Counted from the stretch's first letter, positions 1-9,999 are shown. The stretch is DNA of 64,000 bases from Marinobacter sp. C7 (GCF_022343555.1 NZ_JAKQZH010000001.1:434001-498000), one strand, 5' to 3'. The notes: a model not told the origin generated them from the letters alone. Numbers and translations: made by a program.

Positions 1-2
1 TG

Positions 3-842
<840 letters not shown>

Positions 843-855
843 CGGAAACGCAACC

Positions 856-2196
856 ATGAGCCAACACGCGGTGGAAGCAAACTTTGATGGTCTGGTCGGA
901 CCCACGCACAATTATGCCGGTTTGTCCTGGGGCAATGTGGCATCCAAATCCAACGTCCGCTCGATCTCCAATCCGAAAGAGGCGGCGCTGCAGGGGCTGG
1001 CCAAAATGAAGCGATTGGCCGACCGGGGCTTTGTGCAGGGCATCCTGCCGCCCCATGAGCGGCCACATATTCCGACCCTGCGGGCAATAGGGTTCACCGG
1101 TTCCGATGCGGACATTCTCAAGCAGGCTGCCGCTGAGTCACCGTCGATCCTCGCGGCGGTTTCTTCCGCCTCGCCCATGTGGACGGCAAACGCCGCGACG
1201 GTCTCACCCAGTGCCGATACGGCGGATCACCGGGTGCACTTCACACCCGCAAACCTGGGGGCAAAGTTCCACCGCTCCATCGAGCACGAGGTGACAGGGC
1301 GCGCCCTGAAGGCCATCTTCACCGACGAGAGCTACTTTGCCCATCACTCGGCGTTGCCGTCAGTCAGCCATTTCGGGGATGAAGGCGCCGCCAACCATAC
1401 CCGCCTGTGCAGCAGCTACGGTGAGCCCGGCGTGGAGTTGTTTGTCTACGGTCAGATCGCCTTCAATGAAGATGCCCCGGCGCCCCTGAAATATCCGGCC
1501 CGGCAGACTCTGGAAGCCTCACAGGCAATTGCCCGCCTGCATGGTCTGCGGGAGCGCAACCTGGTATTTGCCCAACAGAATCCGGATGCGATAGATGCCG
1601 GCGTGTTCCACAACGACGTGATCGCAGTTGGCAATGGCAACGCCCTGTTCTACCACGAGCTGGCCTTTCTCGAGGAGGATCGGGTGCTGGCGGATATCCG
1701 TGAACGTCTTGTCGGGGCGGAGCTGGAAGCGATAAGGGTCAGCAGTGCCGACGTGCCCCTTGAAGACGCGGTCGCGTCCTACCTGTTCAACAGTCAGCTG
1801 CTGAATTCGCCCGATGGCATGCTGCTGGCCGTCCCGGGAGAGTGTCGGGAGATCGGCTCGGTCAGTCGGTACCTGGACTCTCTGGTGGCTTCCGATGGAC
1901 CGATCACTTCGGTGGAAGTGTTTGATGTCAAACAGTCCATGAGAAATGGTGGTGGTCCGGCCTGTCTGAGATTGCGGGTGGTACTCACCGACGATGAGCT
2001 CAGGGCGATCAATCGGGGCGTTATCCTTACGGACGAGCTGTACGAGCGGTTGACTACCTGGGTCGAGGCCCACTACCGCGATGAGCTGTCCCAGGAAGAC
2101 CTGGGCGACCCCATGTTGCTGGAGGAAGTGCGCAAGGCACTGGATGAGCTGACCGGTATTCTGGGGTTGGGCTCGATCTACGACTTCCAGCTTTAA
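856..2196 (+). CDS. astB: N-succinylarginine dihydrolase AstB
   Basis: Second AST-pathway enzyme: hydrolyses N2-succinylarginine to N2-succinylornithine, CO2 and two ammonia. The 446 residues match the usual AstB length. The start [22 protein letters not shown] at 856 aligns with the family N-terminus; an upstream in-frame ATG at 835 would overlap astD and is less likely. Family blocks seen in order are [70 protein letters not shown] (catalytic His region) and [16 protein letters not shown] (catalytic Cys). It is co-transcribed with astD. The next AST gene, astE, lies 5 kb further on in the opposite direction, so the operon is split here. Confidence 0.96.
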   Translation: MSQHAVEANFDGLVGPTHNYAGLSWGNVASKSNVRSISNPKEAALQGLAKMKRLADRGFVQGILPPHERPHIPTLRAIGFTGSDADILKQAAAESPSILAAVSSASPMWTANAATVSPSADTADHRVHFTPANLGAKFHRSIEHEVTGRALKAIFTDESYFAHHSALPSVSHFGDEGAANHTRLCSSYGEPGVELFVYGQIAFNEDAPAPLKYPARQTLEASQAIARLHGLRERNLVFAQQNPDAIDAGVFHNDVIAVGNGNALFYHELAFLEEDRVLADIRERLVGAELEAIRVSSADVPLEDAVASYLFNSQLLNSPDGMLLAVPGECREIGSVSRYLDSLVASDGPITSVEVFDVKQSMRNGGGPACLRLRVVLTDDELRAINRGVILTDELYERLTTWVEAHYRDELSQEDLGDPMLLEEVRKALDELTGILGLGSIYDFQL

Positions 2197-2217
2197 GGCC
2201 CGGTTCCCACACCTCGA

Positions 2218-2853
2218 TCAGGCGCTGATCGATGAGGTCAGCATGTCCATGGTGTGGCGGATGAGGGTATCGGCGGCGAATTCGCTGGTGCCCTCGGCCA
2301 ATTCTGCCTGGCAGAGCAGAATCACTCCGTGCAGGGCGCCGCGGAGGTAGAGCGCTGTCTCGAATGGATCGCGAATTCTCTCCCGGCTCATGGTGCCATC
2401 CGTGAGTCCCTGCTCGATTGCACCTACCATCAGTTCCATCAGCTCGGTCTTGGAACACAGCATCTCGTGCGCCTGGCTCTCATCCGCATCCGCCATGGCA
2501 GTGGAGGCCTTGGTCAGGGCCGAGAAATAGTCAGGTTCATCCTGGTAGAACCGGTAATAGGCCTCGCCCATGGCCCGGATCTGGTCCAGCCCCTTGTCCT
2601 GTGTTTTCCGTGCTTCCTCGAACCGACTCACCAGACTCTGGCCCGCCCGCAACATGATGCCTCGCTGGATGGCTGCCTTGTCCTTGAAATAGACGTACAG
2701 CAGGGCGCGGCTCAGGCTGGCAGTACGGGCGATGTCGTCCATCGACGTTTTGTCATACCCCTTCTCCGAGAACACCAGTTCCGCGGCGTTCAGAATGGCA
2801 TCGTAGCGGGCCTGTTTTTCGCGTTCGCGGCGGGATTTCAGCGGTTCACTCAT
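2218..2853 (-). CDS. TetR/AcrR-family transcriptional repressor
   Basis: Probable repressor of the divergent RND efflux operon. The 211 residues contain a TetR N-terminal helix-turn-helix at about residues 15-60 (ARYDAILNAAELVFSEKGY, then TSMDDIARTASLSRALLYVYF), followed by a divergent all-helical ligand-binding domain. The ATG at 2853 (MSEPLKSRR) has a GGAAG ribosome binding site 8 bases upstream; a TTG seven codons earlier is the only longer option. Two TGACA-N3-TGTCA dyads between this gene and the adaptor gene are its likely operators, which would also allow autoregulation. The inducing ligand cannot be read from the sequence. Confidence 0.88.
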   Translation of the reverse strand: MSEPLKSRREREKQARYDAILNAAELVFSEKGYDKTSMDDIARTASLSRALLYVYFKDKAAIQRGIMLRAGQSLVSRFEEARKTQDKGLDQIRAMGEAYYRFYQDEPDYFSALTKASTAMADADESQAHEMLCSKTELMELMVGAIEQGLTDGTMSRERIRDPFETALYLRGALHGVILLCQAELAEGTSEFAADTLIRHTMDMLTSSISA

Positions 2854-2916
2854 GGGGACTTCCGGTTGGTTCAAACAGCCAGGTCATGATACCTGAAACT
2901 CGATAAAAACCGATTA

Positions 2917-2948
2917 TTGACAAAATGTCAAAGAATGACATGATGTCG
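2917..2948 (+). promoter_or_regulatory. Promoter with tandem TetR-type operators for the RND operon
   Basis: Two 13-bp dyads lie 18 bp apart: TGACAAAATGTCA at 2918-2930 (perfect) and TGACATGATGTCG at 2936-2948 (one mismatch). The first overlaps a TTGACA -35 at 2917-2922; CATGAT at 2939-2944, 16 bp further, is a reasonable -10 inside the second dyad. A repressor bound here would block RNA polymerase. The pair sits between the divergent tetR and adaptor genes, which is the typical arrangement. The assignment to that TetR protein is inference. Confidence 0.6.
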
Positions 2949-2972
2949 GAAACAGGGATGGAAGGATCAGTT

Positions 2973-4052
2973 ATGAAACCCCGTCAAATTTCAGCAGCGA
3001 TTCCGGTCGTGCTGCTTACGTTATTGCTGGCTGCCTGCAAGGCCGGCGAGGTGTCACCGGAAGCCAGGGCCGAGTCTGTGTCGGTGCGGGTGACGGACGT
3101 GTCTGCTGGCCAGGAGCAGGGTATCCCCCTCCGGTTCTCTGGCATTGTTCAGGCGGCGCAACGGGCGACGCTGACCTTTCAGGTCAGCGGTACCCTCAGG
3201 GAGCGATCTGTCGAGTTGGGCCAGAAAGTGAAGGCGGGGGACTTGTTGGCCCGCGTCTACAATCCCGCCCTGGAGCCGGCCACTGATTCGGCTCGTGCCC
3301 GTCTGCAGGAGTTGGTGACCCAGTATGAGCAGGCCGGGCGGGAATGGGAGCGTTCCAGCCGGCTGCATGAGCGCGGCGTGGTCTCGGAACAGTCGCTGGA
3401 ACAGCTCGCCGCCCGGCGGGACAGCCTGAAGGCCAGTGTGGCCACGGCCCGGGCCTCTCTGGCTGAGGCCGAGCGGTTGCTGGAGGAGAGCTCGCTGAGA
3501 GCGCCGTTCGCCGGCCGGATAGAGGCCCTGCTGGTGGAGAAAGACGAGTTTGTCGCCGCCGGCCAGCCGGTCATGCGGTTGTCCTCCCCCAATGGCCGGG
3601 AAGTGGAAGTACGGGTCCCCGCGTATCTTCTTGATCATGTCAGTCTCGGCCAAGTCCTGCCGGTGTGGGCAGTCCATGATCGGAATCTCCCAGCTGTAAA
3701 GGGATCCGTCGTCGAAATTGCCCAGGGCAGCGCAATCAGGGGTGAGCTGCATCCGGTGCTGGTCAGCCTGCCGGAGGCGTCGCTGGAGCCCGGGCAACCG
3801 GTGGAAGTGGGACTTACCCCGACCCGTGTTCCGGCGATGACCGTACCGCTGCTGTCGGTCCTGCGGGACCCCGGTGGCACCAGCGTATTCCGGGTCCGTG
3901 ACAACCGGGCTGAGCGCATTGCAGTGCAGGTGCAACGTATTGTCGGCGAACAGGTCGCGGTACATTCCGACGCGCTGAAGCCCGGCGATCAGGTGGTCTA
4001 TGCCGGCATAACGCGGTTGGCGGATGGCGATATCGTGGAGATTCGGAGATGA
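2973..4052 (+). CDS. RND efflux periplasmic adaptor (membrane fusion) lipoprotein
   Basis: Periplasmic adaptor that couples the inner-membrane RND pump to an outer-membrane channel. The 359 residues begin MKPRQISAAIPVVLLTLLL with a lipobox LAAC at residues 17-20, so the mature protein is lipid-anchored at Cys20. After that come the lipoyl half-motif (GTLRERSVELGQKVKAGDLLARV), a coiled-coil hairpin (about residues 95-165, from PALEPATDSARARLQELV), the second lipoyl half (LRAPFAGRIEALLVEKDEFV), a beta-barrel and a membrane-proximal domain. ATG 2973 is preferred over in-frame ATGs from 2925 because it gives a clean signal peptide and has GGAAGGA upstream. Its stop overlaps the pump start by 4 bases (ATGA). 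No outer-membrane factor gene is present, so TolC or another channel must be encoded elsewhere. Confidence 0.92.
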   Translation: MKPRQISAAIPVVLLTLLLAACKAGEVSPEARAESVSVRVTDVSAGQEQGIPLRFSGIVQAAQRATLTFQVSGTLRERSVELGQKVKAGDLLARVYNPALEPATDSARARLQELVTQYEQAGREWERSSRLHERGVVSEQSLEQLAARRDSLKASVATARASLAEAERLLEESSLRAPFAGRIEALLVEKDEFVAAGQPVMRLSSPNGREVEVRVPAYLLDHVSLGQVLPVWAVHDRNLPAVKGSVVEIAQGSAIRGELHPVLVSLPEASLEPGQPVEVGLTPTRVPAMTVPLLSVLRDPGGTSVFRVRDNRAERIAVQVQRIVGEQVAVHSDALKPGDQVVYAGITRLADGDIVEIRR

Positions 4053-7000
4053 CCCGCCGGCTGCTGAACTGCCAGCGGCTGCTGGGCATGGTCGTGACCA
4101 TGCTGTGTCTGCTCGGCATTGCTGCCTACAGCACCATGCCCCGGCAGGAGGATCCCTCCTTTCCTTATCGGGCAGGTCTGATCACAGTCAGCTACCCGGG
4201 TGCCAGTGCCGAGGCGGTCGAGCGGTTGGTCCTGCAGCCACTGGCGGATGAGCTGCGACAGGTTGAGGAAGTGGAATTCACTCAGGGCACGGCGCGTACA
4301 GGAGTGGCCCTGGTAAGGTTGCGCCTGGAAGATCACATCTATGAGACTGACGCGGCCTGGGATCGGGTCCGTCAGGCCATGGAACGGGCACGGCGGGACT
4401 TTCCCGATGACGTGGGCCAGATGGCTCTGGACGACCGCCTGATCGATATACCTGCCATCGTCCTGGCCGTCGGCGGGTCACCTTCGGTTACCGATCTCTC
4501 GACAGTAGCAGAGCGTTTGAAACGCAATCTTGCCGATATTCCCGGTGTATCCCGTATCGAACTTGAGGGCGACGCCGATGAGCAGATTACCCTGGCCCTC
4601 GATGACGCCGCGCTGTTCCGTCTGGGTATCCCGCCCTCCCGGGTAATGGATACCCTGGCAAGGCGTAACCAGACCATCCCTGGTGGTTTCGTCGTGGTTG
4701 ATGGCCGGAGATTGTCGGTATTACCGAACAGTGAGTTTGCCGATATCGACGCCATTCGCGCCACTCCGATAGAGCTGCCTGACGGCTCCCAGGTGCCGCT
4801 GGCGGCCGCCGCTGATGTCTGGCGGGGGCCTGCCGAACCGCGCCAGCCGGAGACGTGGTACGACGGCGAACGGGTGGTGCTGGTTTCCCTGATCATGGAA
4901 GAGGGCACCACCGATGCCATTCGGTTTGGTGAGCTGGTGCGCGAGCGCGTTGAACAGCTGCGTCCCGATTTTGCCCCCTACGAGATCCGGGAAATGTTCT
5001 TCCAGCCAGACAAGGTGGAAGAGCGCCTGGACAACCTGGCCTGGAGCCTGGTGCTGTCTGTCCTGATTATTATCGGGGTGGTTTTTACCGGCATGGGTTT
5101 GCGCATGGGATTGCTGGTTGCTTCCATCCTGCCCATGGTGGCGATGATCAGTATCGGCCTGTATGACCTGGGGGGTGGCGTACTGCACCAGGTGGCCGTT
5201 ATCGGCATGGTGATTTCACTGGGAATCCTGATCGACAATGCCATTGTCATCGTGGAAAACATCCAGGGTCTCCTGAATCAGGGCACGCGGCGGCTTGATG
5301 CCCTGCGCAAGGCGGTCGGGGACCTGGCGGGGCCTTTGGGCGCTTCCACCGGGACCACTCTGGCCGCCTTCGCGCCCCTCCTGCTCTCCAAGGGCGGGAC
5401 GGCGGATTTCACCCGTGGCGTTCCGGTGATGATCATGCTGACGCTGTCGGTCAGCTACCTGCTGGCGATCTCCGCCGTGCCTTTGCTGGCGGCCCGTTTC
5501 CTGAAACCGCGCAGAAATGCTCACGGTGATCGCCTGATCGGGCTCGCCCGGTTCCTCGGTGGACTGGTTGCTAACCATCCCAAGCGACTGATTGCTTTCG
5601 GGGTGGTACTGGTGGCGATCAGTCTGGCATTGACGCCGTTTACAGCCCAACAGTTCTTCCCCAACGCCGATCGCCCGAGGGTGATCGTTGAGCTCTACAT
5701 GCCAGAGGGCACCGACCAGTCACGCACTGCCGAGGCCGCTGCCCGTCTGGAGCGCGCCATACGGACCCAGCCAGCGGCACTGGAAGTTCACCGCTTTGTC
5801 GGGTTTACCGGTCCGAGTTTCTACTACAACCTTCAGCGTGCGCCCCAGGCGCCCAACCGTGCCCGGTTGGTCATTCGTACGCCGACGCTCGCCGATACCA
5901 CCGACATGGTGCGCTGGGTGCGGGCCCATGTCAGTGAAACGATGCCCGAGCTGGACCTGACAGTGGGTGTCCTGGGGCAGGGGCCGCCCCGTGCCGCGCC
6001 CGTAGAGATCCGTATCTACAACGCCGACGATGCCAAAAGAACAGAAGCGGTTGAGCAGGTGTTCGCGACCCTGAGAAGCGTACGGGGAACGGTGGATGTC
6101 CGCCACGACCTGGACATCGGTGTGCCCAGCATCGCCATCAATGTGGATGATGCTTCAGCCGCGCGTTATGGTCTGACCCGTGCGGATGTGGCCCAGAGCC
6201 TGTATGGGCAGAGCTTCGGCGTGGTAGCGGAACGCTATCGTCAGGAGGAAGACCCCATTCCCCTGGTGCTGCGATCCAGGGAGGGGACTGCGCTGTCACT
6301 GTCACGCCTGTTATCCGTCAATATCTACAACAGCCGTGGTGATGCCGTTCCCCTGGCGGCTGTTGCGTCGATAGACACCAGCTGGGAACCGGCCGCCCGA
6401 TACCTTCGGGATGGCGTACCGGTGAACACGGTTACCGCCAACCTGCTCAAGGGCTACAGCTTCAGCCAGGCATTGGAGGGGCTTTACGCCGGACTTGAAA
6501 ATAATCCCTTGCCGGAGGGGACGCGCATGGAAATGGGAGGTGACGCGGAAGGCTCCGGCGATGCCAACGGCGCCCTGCTGAAAGCCGCACCCATCGGGGT
6601 GCTTTTGTTGCTGTTCTTCCTGCTGTTGCAGTTCAACTCCTTCCGCCGGGTCGGCATCATCCTGCTGACCGTGCCTCTCGCGACGGTGGGTATCTTTCCC
6701 GGGCTGGTGCTGTCCGGTTCGCCCTTCGGCTTCCAGTCCCTGCTGGGCGTCATCGCCCTGGTAGGCATCGTGGTCAACAATGCCATCGTGCTGTTGGATG
6801 TCATGGACCGGGAGCTGGAGCAGGGCAGGGACATCCGGGATGCCGTGCGTAATGCGGTTGAACAGCGTACTCGCCCGATCCTGCTCACCACTGCAACCAC
6901 CGTCGCCGGTTTGCTGCCGCTGGCCTTCTCCAGCAGCACGCTGTGGCCGCCCATGGCCTGGGCGATTATCTCCGGGTTGCTGGCCTCGACCGTGCTGACG

Positions 7001-7075
7001 CTGTTGGTGGTGCCGTCGGTTTGTGTTCAGGTGATTCGGGAGAAAGTGCCGGAGCCGGAGAATGCGCCGGCCTGA
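4049..7075 (+). CDS. RND-family multidrug efflux permease (AcrB/AcrD/AcrF superfamily)
   Basis: Inner-membrane proton-driven export pump of 1008 residues, a normal AcrB-family length. There are two repeats of transmembrane helix 1, a large periplasmic porter domain (PRQEDPSFPYRAGLITVSYPGASAEAVE at the start) and a helix bundle. The TM4 segment reads LGILIDNAIVIVENI, so D396 is followed by N397 where AcrB has Asp-Asp. The TM10 segment reads VVNNAIVLLDVMD, with N910 where AcrB has the relay Lys. The second half ends with RTRPILLTTATTVAGLLPLAF, a family signature. It is translationally coupled to the adaptor and probably controlled by the divergent TetR protein. Substrates cannot be predicted; the relay residues place it outside the classic AcrB/MexB group. 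Confidence 0.94.
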   Translation: MTRRLLNCQRLLGMVVTMLCLLGIAAYSTMPRQEDPSFPYRAGLITVSYPGASAEAVERLVLQPLADELRQVEEVEFTQGTARTGVALVRLRLEDHIYETDAAWDRVRQAMERARRDFPDDVGQMALDDRLIDIPAIVLAVGGSPSVTDLSTVAERLKRNLADIPGVSRIELEGDADEQITLALDDAALFRLGIPPSRVMDTLARRNQTIPGGFVVVDGRRLSVLPNSEFADIDAIRATPIELPDGSQVPLAAAADVWRGPAEPRQPETWYDGERVVLVSLIMEEGTTDAIRFGELVRERVEQLRPDFAPYEIREMFFQPDKVEERLDNLAWSLVLSVLIIIGVVFTGMGLRMGLLVASILPMVAMISIGLYDLGGGVLHQVAVIGMVISLGILIDNAIVIVENIQGLLNQGTRRLDALRKAVGDLAGPLGASTGTTLAAFAPLLLSKGGTADFTRGVPVMIMLTLSVSYLLAISAVPLLAARFLKPRRNAHGDRLIGLARFLGGLVANHPKRLIAFGVVLVAISLALTPFTAQQFFPNADRPRVIVELYMPEGTDQSRTAEAAARLERAIRTQPAALEVHRFVGFTGPSFYYNLQRAPQAPNRARLVIRTPTLADTTDMVRWVRAHVSETMPELDLTVGVLGQGPPRAAPVEIRIYNADDAKRTEAVEQVFATLRSVRGTVDVRHDLDIGVPSIAINVDDASAARYGLTRADVAQSLYGQSFGVVAERYRQEEDPIPLVLRSREGTALSLSRLLSVNIYNSRGDAVPLAAVASIDTSWEPAARYLRDGVPVNTVTANLLKGYSFSQALEGLYAGLENNPLPEGTRMEMGGDAEGSGDANGALLKAAPIGVLLLLFFLLLQFNSFRRVGIILLTVPLATVGIFPGLVLSGSPFGFQSLLGVIALVGIVVNNAIVLLDVMDRELEQGRDIRDAVRNAVEQRTRPILLTTATTVAGLLPLAFSSSTLWPPMAWAIISGLLASTVLTLLVVPSVCVQVIREKVPEPENAPA

Positions 7076-7082
7076 CAAAGCA

Positions 7083-7233
7083 GGGGTCAGAAGAAAGCGT
7101 TCTTCTGACCCCTTTGTTGGGGCTTGGCTCGGGGTCTGAAGAAGGCTTTCTTCAGACCCCTGGGGTGGGCTGACCTCTGGAGTGGCAGACTCGGGGACAG
7201 GGCGGGGTCAGATGAACGCTTTCATCTGACCCC
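7083..7233. repeat. Palindrome cluster 1 (3 copies) between the RND pump and astE
   Basis: Three 30-bp palindromes: 7083-7112 and 7131-7160 (AGAAG type; the second has GGGGTCTG/CAGACCCC arms) and 7204-7233 (AGATG type). The right border continues ATGTTCAC. The cluster fills the gap between convergent stop codons, so it could form hairpins in both 3' untranslated regions. Confidence 0.95.
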
Positions 7234-7237
7234 ATGT

Positions 7238-8278
7238 TCACGCCCGCTTTGCGCGGATCATCAGGCCAACCCGTTGCCCCACCGGCACTTCCCGGTTCGG
7301 AAACACAATCGCCTCCGGTGCCTCACCCACCCGGTAACAGGTCTCGCCATCTTCCCAGATTACCGTGCCGGGCTCATACTCCGTGAAATTGGCCACGTCA
7401 TCGGGAATGTGGAAGTGGAATTCCTTGCCTGTGTTCAGGATTTCATGCACCACTTCAAAGACCGTGAGGCGACGGGTATCGAATGACTGCCCGGGCGCAG
7501 GCTCTCCCCGAAAACGCCGACGTAGCGCGTCCCGGATCCCGGCAAAGCGGCTCAGATCGTTCTGCCCGAACGGCCGTACCTTCCCGAGCTCCACGGTAAA
7601 ACTCTCCGCTCCGAGGTCCGACGAGGTAAACGACGAAAACGTAGTACCCGCCTTGTGTTGCAGAAGCAGCGTCTCTACCTGCGCCTCCAGCAAGAAGCGA
7701 CACTGATCGGAAGGAACCTCACGCCCCTCCACAAACGGATAAAGCGCGAACTTCTCCCGAAGGGAAGGGCGAATCGCGGTATGCAGATCGTAATGGTTCA
7801 ACGCCAGGCCCGAATGCTTCCGGGCAAACTCCCGACACAACTGCTCAAGTTCCGAAGCACGGCCGGCCTCAGGCAACCCCCGGTACTCGTCCCGAGTGTG
7901 AGCACCGGCAAACAAACGGTTCATGTTGACGTCAATAAACCGCTCACCGGCAACCATGGCCGGCGGATTGCCGAGGATCAGCAACAGCGGACATGCGAGC
8001 GTCCATTCGCCGGCAAAGAGTTCGTTCACGAGCTGATTCAACACCTCGATCGGCGCGGTCTCGTTACCGTGCACTCCGGCGGAAATGATCAGAGCTTCGA
8101 GGTTGGGGTTTGAGTGGATCGCGGCCGGAGTGAGTTCCAGGACTCCGACGGTGGGCCGCACAAACTCGGTTCCATCAGGAAGTCGGCTCAGGGCCGGGGT
8201 CAGTTCGGAAGAAGCATTGGCAAGGGTATGTGCCAGCCAATCAGGAGAAGCATCAAAAAGCGCATTAAGAGCTGACAT
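7238..8278 (-). CDS. astE: Succinylglutamate desuccinylase AstE
   Basis: Last AST-pathway enzyme: a zinc hydrolase that splits N-succinylglutamate to succinate and glutamate. The 346 residues are slightly above the usual 320-335. Zinc-ligand and catalytic blocks of the M14/AstE-AspA fold are visible: GVHGNETAPIEVLN (His and Glu ligands, about residues 68-80), NHYDLHTAIRPS (third ligand His) and SFTVELGKVRPFG (catalytic Glu). It lies downstream of aotM in the same direction after a 242-bp gap full of small hairpins, and is convergent with the RND pump. It is therefore separated from astDB, unlike the contiguous astCADBE order of enterobacteria. Confidence 0.95.
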   Translation of the reverse strand: MSALNALFDASPDWLAHTLANASSELTPALSRLPDGTEFVRPTVGVLELTPAAIHSNPNLEALIISAGVHGNETAPIEVLNQLVNELFAGEWTLACPLLLILGNPPAMVAGERFIDVNMNRLFAGAHTRDEYRGLPEAGRASELEQLCREFARKHSGLALNHYDLHTAIRPSLREKFALYPFVEGREVPSDQCRFLLEAQVETLLLQHKAGTTFSSFTSSDLGAESFTVELGKVRPFGQNDLSRFAGIRDALRRRFRGEPAPGQSFDTRRLTVFEVVHEILNTGKEFHFHIPDDVANFTEYEPGTVIWEDGETCYRVGEAPEAIVFPNREVPVGQRVGLMIRAKRA

Positions 8279-8309
8279 AGCTGAATCCCCGAAATGAGTT
8301 TGGGGTCAG

Positions 8310-8454
8310 CCGGGATCTTGCCTCCCGGGAATGTTGAAGGCCAAGGATGGCCTGAAACAAGCGCACATGGGTGAGGCAAGCGTTTATGAAGCGAAGCTTC
8401 ATGCGCCGCCGAACGACAGCAATCTGTGATTGCTGGCCGGACCCGCATGCGGGT
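8310..8454. repeat. Run of four small stem-loops between aotM and astE
   Basis: Four independent inverted repeats occur in 145 bp: CCGGGA...TCCCGG at 8310-8328; ATGAAGC-GAA-GCTTCAT at 8386-8402 (contains the very stable GCGAAGC mini-hairpin); CAGCAATC-TGT-GATTGCTG at 8417-8435; and the palindrome ACCCGCATGCGGGT at 8441-8454. The segment sits in the only long gap of the aot-astE run. It may be an mRNA-processing or attenuation region, or a degenerate repeat element. A half copy of the GGGGTCAG repeat precedes it at 8302-8309. Confidence 0.7.
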
Positions 8455-8520
8455 GCTCGTAGCGGTTCCCGGAAGAAAATAGACCGACTGACCTTACACC
8501 AAAAGCCAGGTGATCCAAAG

Positions 8521-9243
8521 TCAGGATCCCACAGGCCTCTGATGCCGCAAAAGATGATTCTCAAGCTTGCGGAAGGCAAACACCAGAATAAACGTCAGCA
8601 CCATATAAATCAGCGCCACAAAAATAAACGCATCAAACGGCGCATAGAACCGCGAGTATATATTCCGGGCCGCCCCCGTCAGGTCCACAATGGTGACCAC
8701 ACTGGCAATCGCACTCGAATGCAGCATGAAAATCACCTCATTGGAATAGGCCTGCACCGCCCTCCGGGCTGCACTCGGCAACACAATGCGCCGCATGCGC
8801 AACCACCAGTTCATGCCATAGGCCTTGGCCGCCTCGATCTCGCCGGCCGGCGTCGAAACAATCGCGCCACGGATGATTTCGGTGGTATAGGCGCAGGTAT
8901 TCAGGGCAAAAGCCAGCAGGGCGGGATAAAACGGCTCCCGGAAAATCTCCCACCAGAACGTGTCCTGGATACCCGGAATCTGGGCAATGCCGTAATAGAT
9001 GATGTAAAGCTGGATCAGCAGCGGTGTGCCCCGGAACAGATAGGTATACAGCCACACCGGCCCGGAAACCAGCGGGTTCTTCGAGGTGCGCAGAATCGCC
9101 AGTGGTATCGCGAACACCAGGCCGATCACCAGCGACAGGAACACCAGTTGCACTGTATTCACCAGACCATTCCAGTATTCCATGATGGTCATGGCGGTAA
9201 AGATTTCGTTCTGGTTCAGCCACTGGGCAATAAAATCAGGCAT
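8521..9243 (-). CDS. aotM: Arginine/ornithine-type ABC transporter permease AotM (HisM family)
   Basis: One of the two inner-membrane permeases of a polar amino-acid uptake transporter. The 240 residues have about five transmembrane segments. The family coupling loop with the EAA motif is EIEAAKAYGMNWWLRMRRIVLP at about residues 150-171, and the N-terminal block YWNGLVNTVQLVFLSLVIG is the HisM/HisQ signature. The start MPDFIAQWLNQ lies 3 bases after the aotQ stop, so the two are co-translated. Substrate assignment to arginine/ornithine follows from gene order (ATPase, binding protein, Q, M) and the ast neighbours; histidine or lysine specificity cannot be excluded. Confidence 0.88.
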   Translation of the reverse strand: MPDFIAQWLNQNEIFTAMTIMEYWNGLVNTVQLVFLSLVIGLVFAIPLAILRTSKNPLVSGPVWLYTYLFRGTPLLIQLYIIYYGIAQIPGIQDTFWWEIFREPFYPALLAFALNTCAYTTEIIRGAIVSTPAGEIEAAKAYGMNWWLRMRRIVLPSAARRAVQAYSNEVIFMLHSSAIASVVTIVDLTGAARNIYSRFYAPFDAFIFVALIYMVLTFILVFAFRKLENHLLRHQRPVGS

Positions 9244-9246
9244 GCC

Positions 9247-9951
9247 TTAACTCCCCTGAACCACGCCGACGTTGGCCCGCTTGTTGAGCCATTTGATGAA
9301 GAGCTCGGAGCCTGCTGTCAGAATCAGGTAAACCGCTGCCACCGGAATGAAGAAGTGGAACGGCATGCGCTCCGCCTTGGCCGCCTCTTCGGCAACCCGG
9401 ACCATATCGGTCAGGCCGATGATCGAGACCAGCGCAGTGGTTTTGAGCAGCACCTGCCAGTTGTTGCCAATCCCCGGCAGGGCGTGACGCAGCATCTGTG
9501 GAAACATGATACGCCGGAATGTGTGCCAGCGCGTGAAGCCGTAGGCCCGTGCGGCCTCGATCTGGCCAGTTTCAACCGCCAGGAATGCTCCCCGGAAGGT
9601 TTCGGTCATGTAGGCACCGAAAATCAGCCCGATCGTAACCACACCGGAAATAAACGGATCGAACTGGAAGAAAAAGTCGATTTCGTAGGCTTCCCATATC
9701 CAATCCGACAGCATGTTCACCGTTACCTGGCCGCCGTAATAGAACAACAACATCATGACCAGGTCGGGAATGCCCCGGACTACGGTGGTGTAAAAAGTTG
9801 CAATGGCTTTGGCAAGGCGGTTGCCTGACAGTTTCGACGATGCGCCGATCAGCCCCAGGGTGAGGGACAGGAGCAAAGAGAGGAACGCCAGTTCAATGGT
9901 GACCACTGCTCCATCAAGCAGTTCCGGGCCATAGCCTTTCAGGTCGAGCAT
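9247..9951 (-). CDS. aotQ: Arginine/ornithine-type ABC transporter permease AotQ (HisQ family)
   Basis: Partner permease of AotM, 234 residues. It starts MLDLKGYGPELLDGAVVTIELAFLSLLL, typical of HisQ proteins. The EAA coupling loop is QIEAARAYGFTRWHTFRRIMFP at about residues 133-154. It sits between the binding-protein gene and aotM; a GC-rich hairpin separates it from the binding-protein gene upstream. Together Q and M form the heterodimeric membrane channel that docks AotP. Confidence 0.88.
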   Translation of the reverse strand: MLDLKGYGPELLDGAVVTIELAFLSLLLSLTLGLIGASSKLSGNRLAKAIATFYTTVVRGIPDLVMMLLFYYGGQVTVNMLSDWIWEAYEIDFFFQFDPFISGVVTIGLIFGAYMTETFRGAFLAVETGQIEAARAYGFTRWHTFRRIMFPQMLRHALPGIGNNWQVLLKTTALVSIIGLTDMVRVAEEAAKAERMPFHFFIPVAAVYLILTAGSELFIKWLNKRANVGVVQGS

Positions 9952-9969
9952 TGGGAAATCCGATAGAGC

Positions 9970-9991
9970 GGGGCGGCCATCAGGCCGCCCC
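9970..9991 (-). promoter_or_regulatory. GC-rich hairpin between aotJ and aotQ
   Basis: GGGGCGGCC (9970-9978), loop ATCA, then GGCCGCCCC (9983-9991): a perfect 9-bp stem without a following T tract. It lies directly after the binding-protein stop codon. A 3' stabiliser of the aotJ message that raises binding-protein output over permease is the usual role at this position; that role is inferred. Confidence 0.6.
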
Positions 9992-9999
9992 GGGGCAGT

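Noticed and set aside
8371..9828. A 485-codon forward frame through the aotM/aotQ region
   Set aside because: Gln/His/Arg-rich shadow of two membrane permeases; not coding.
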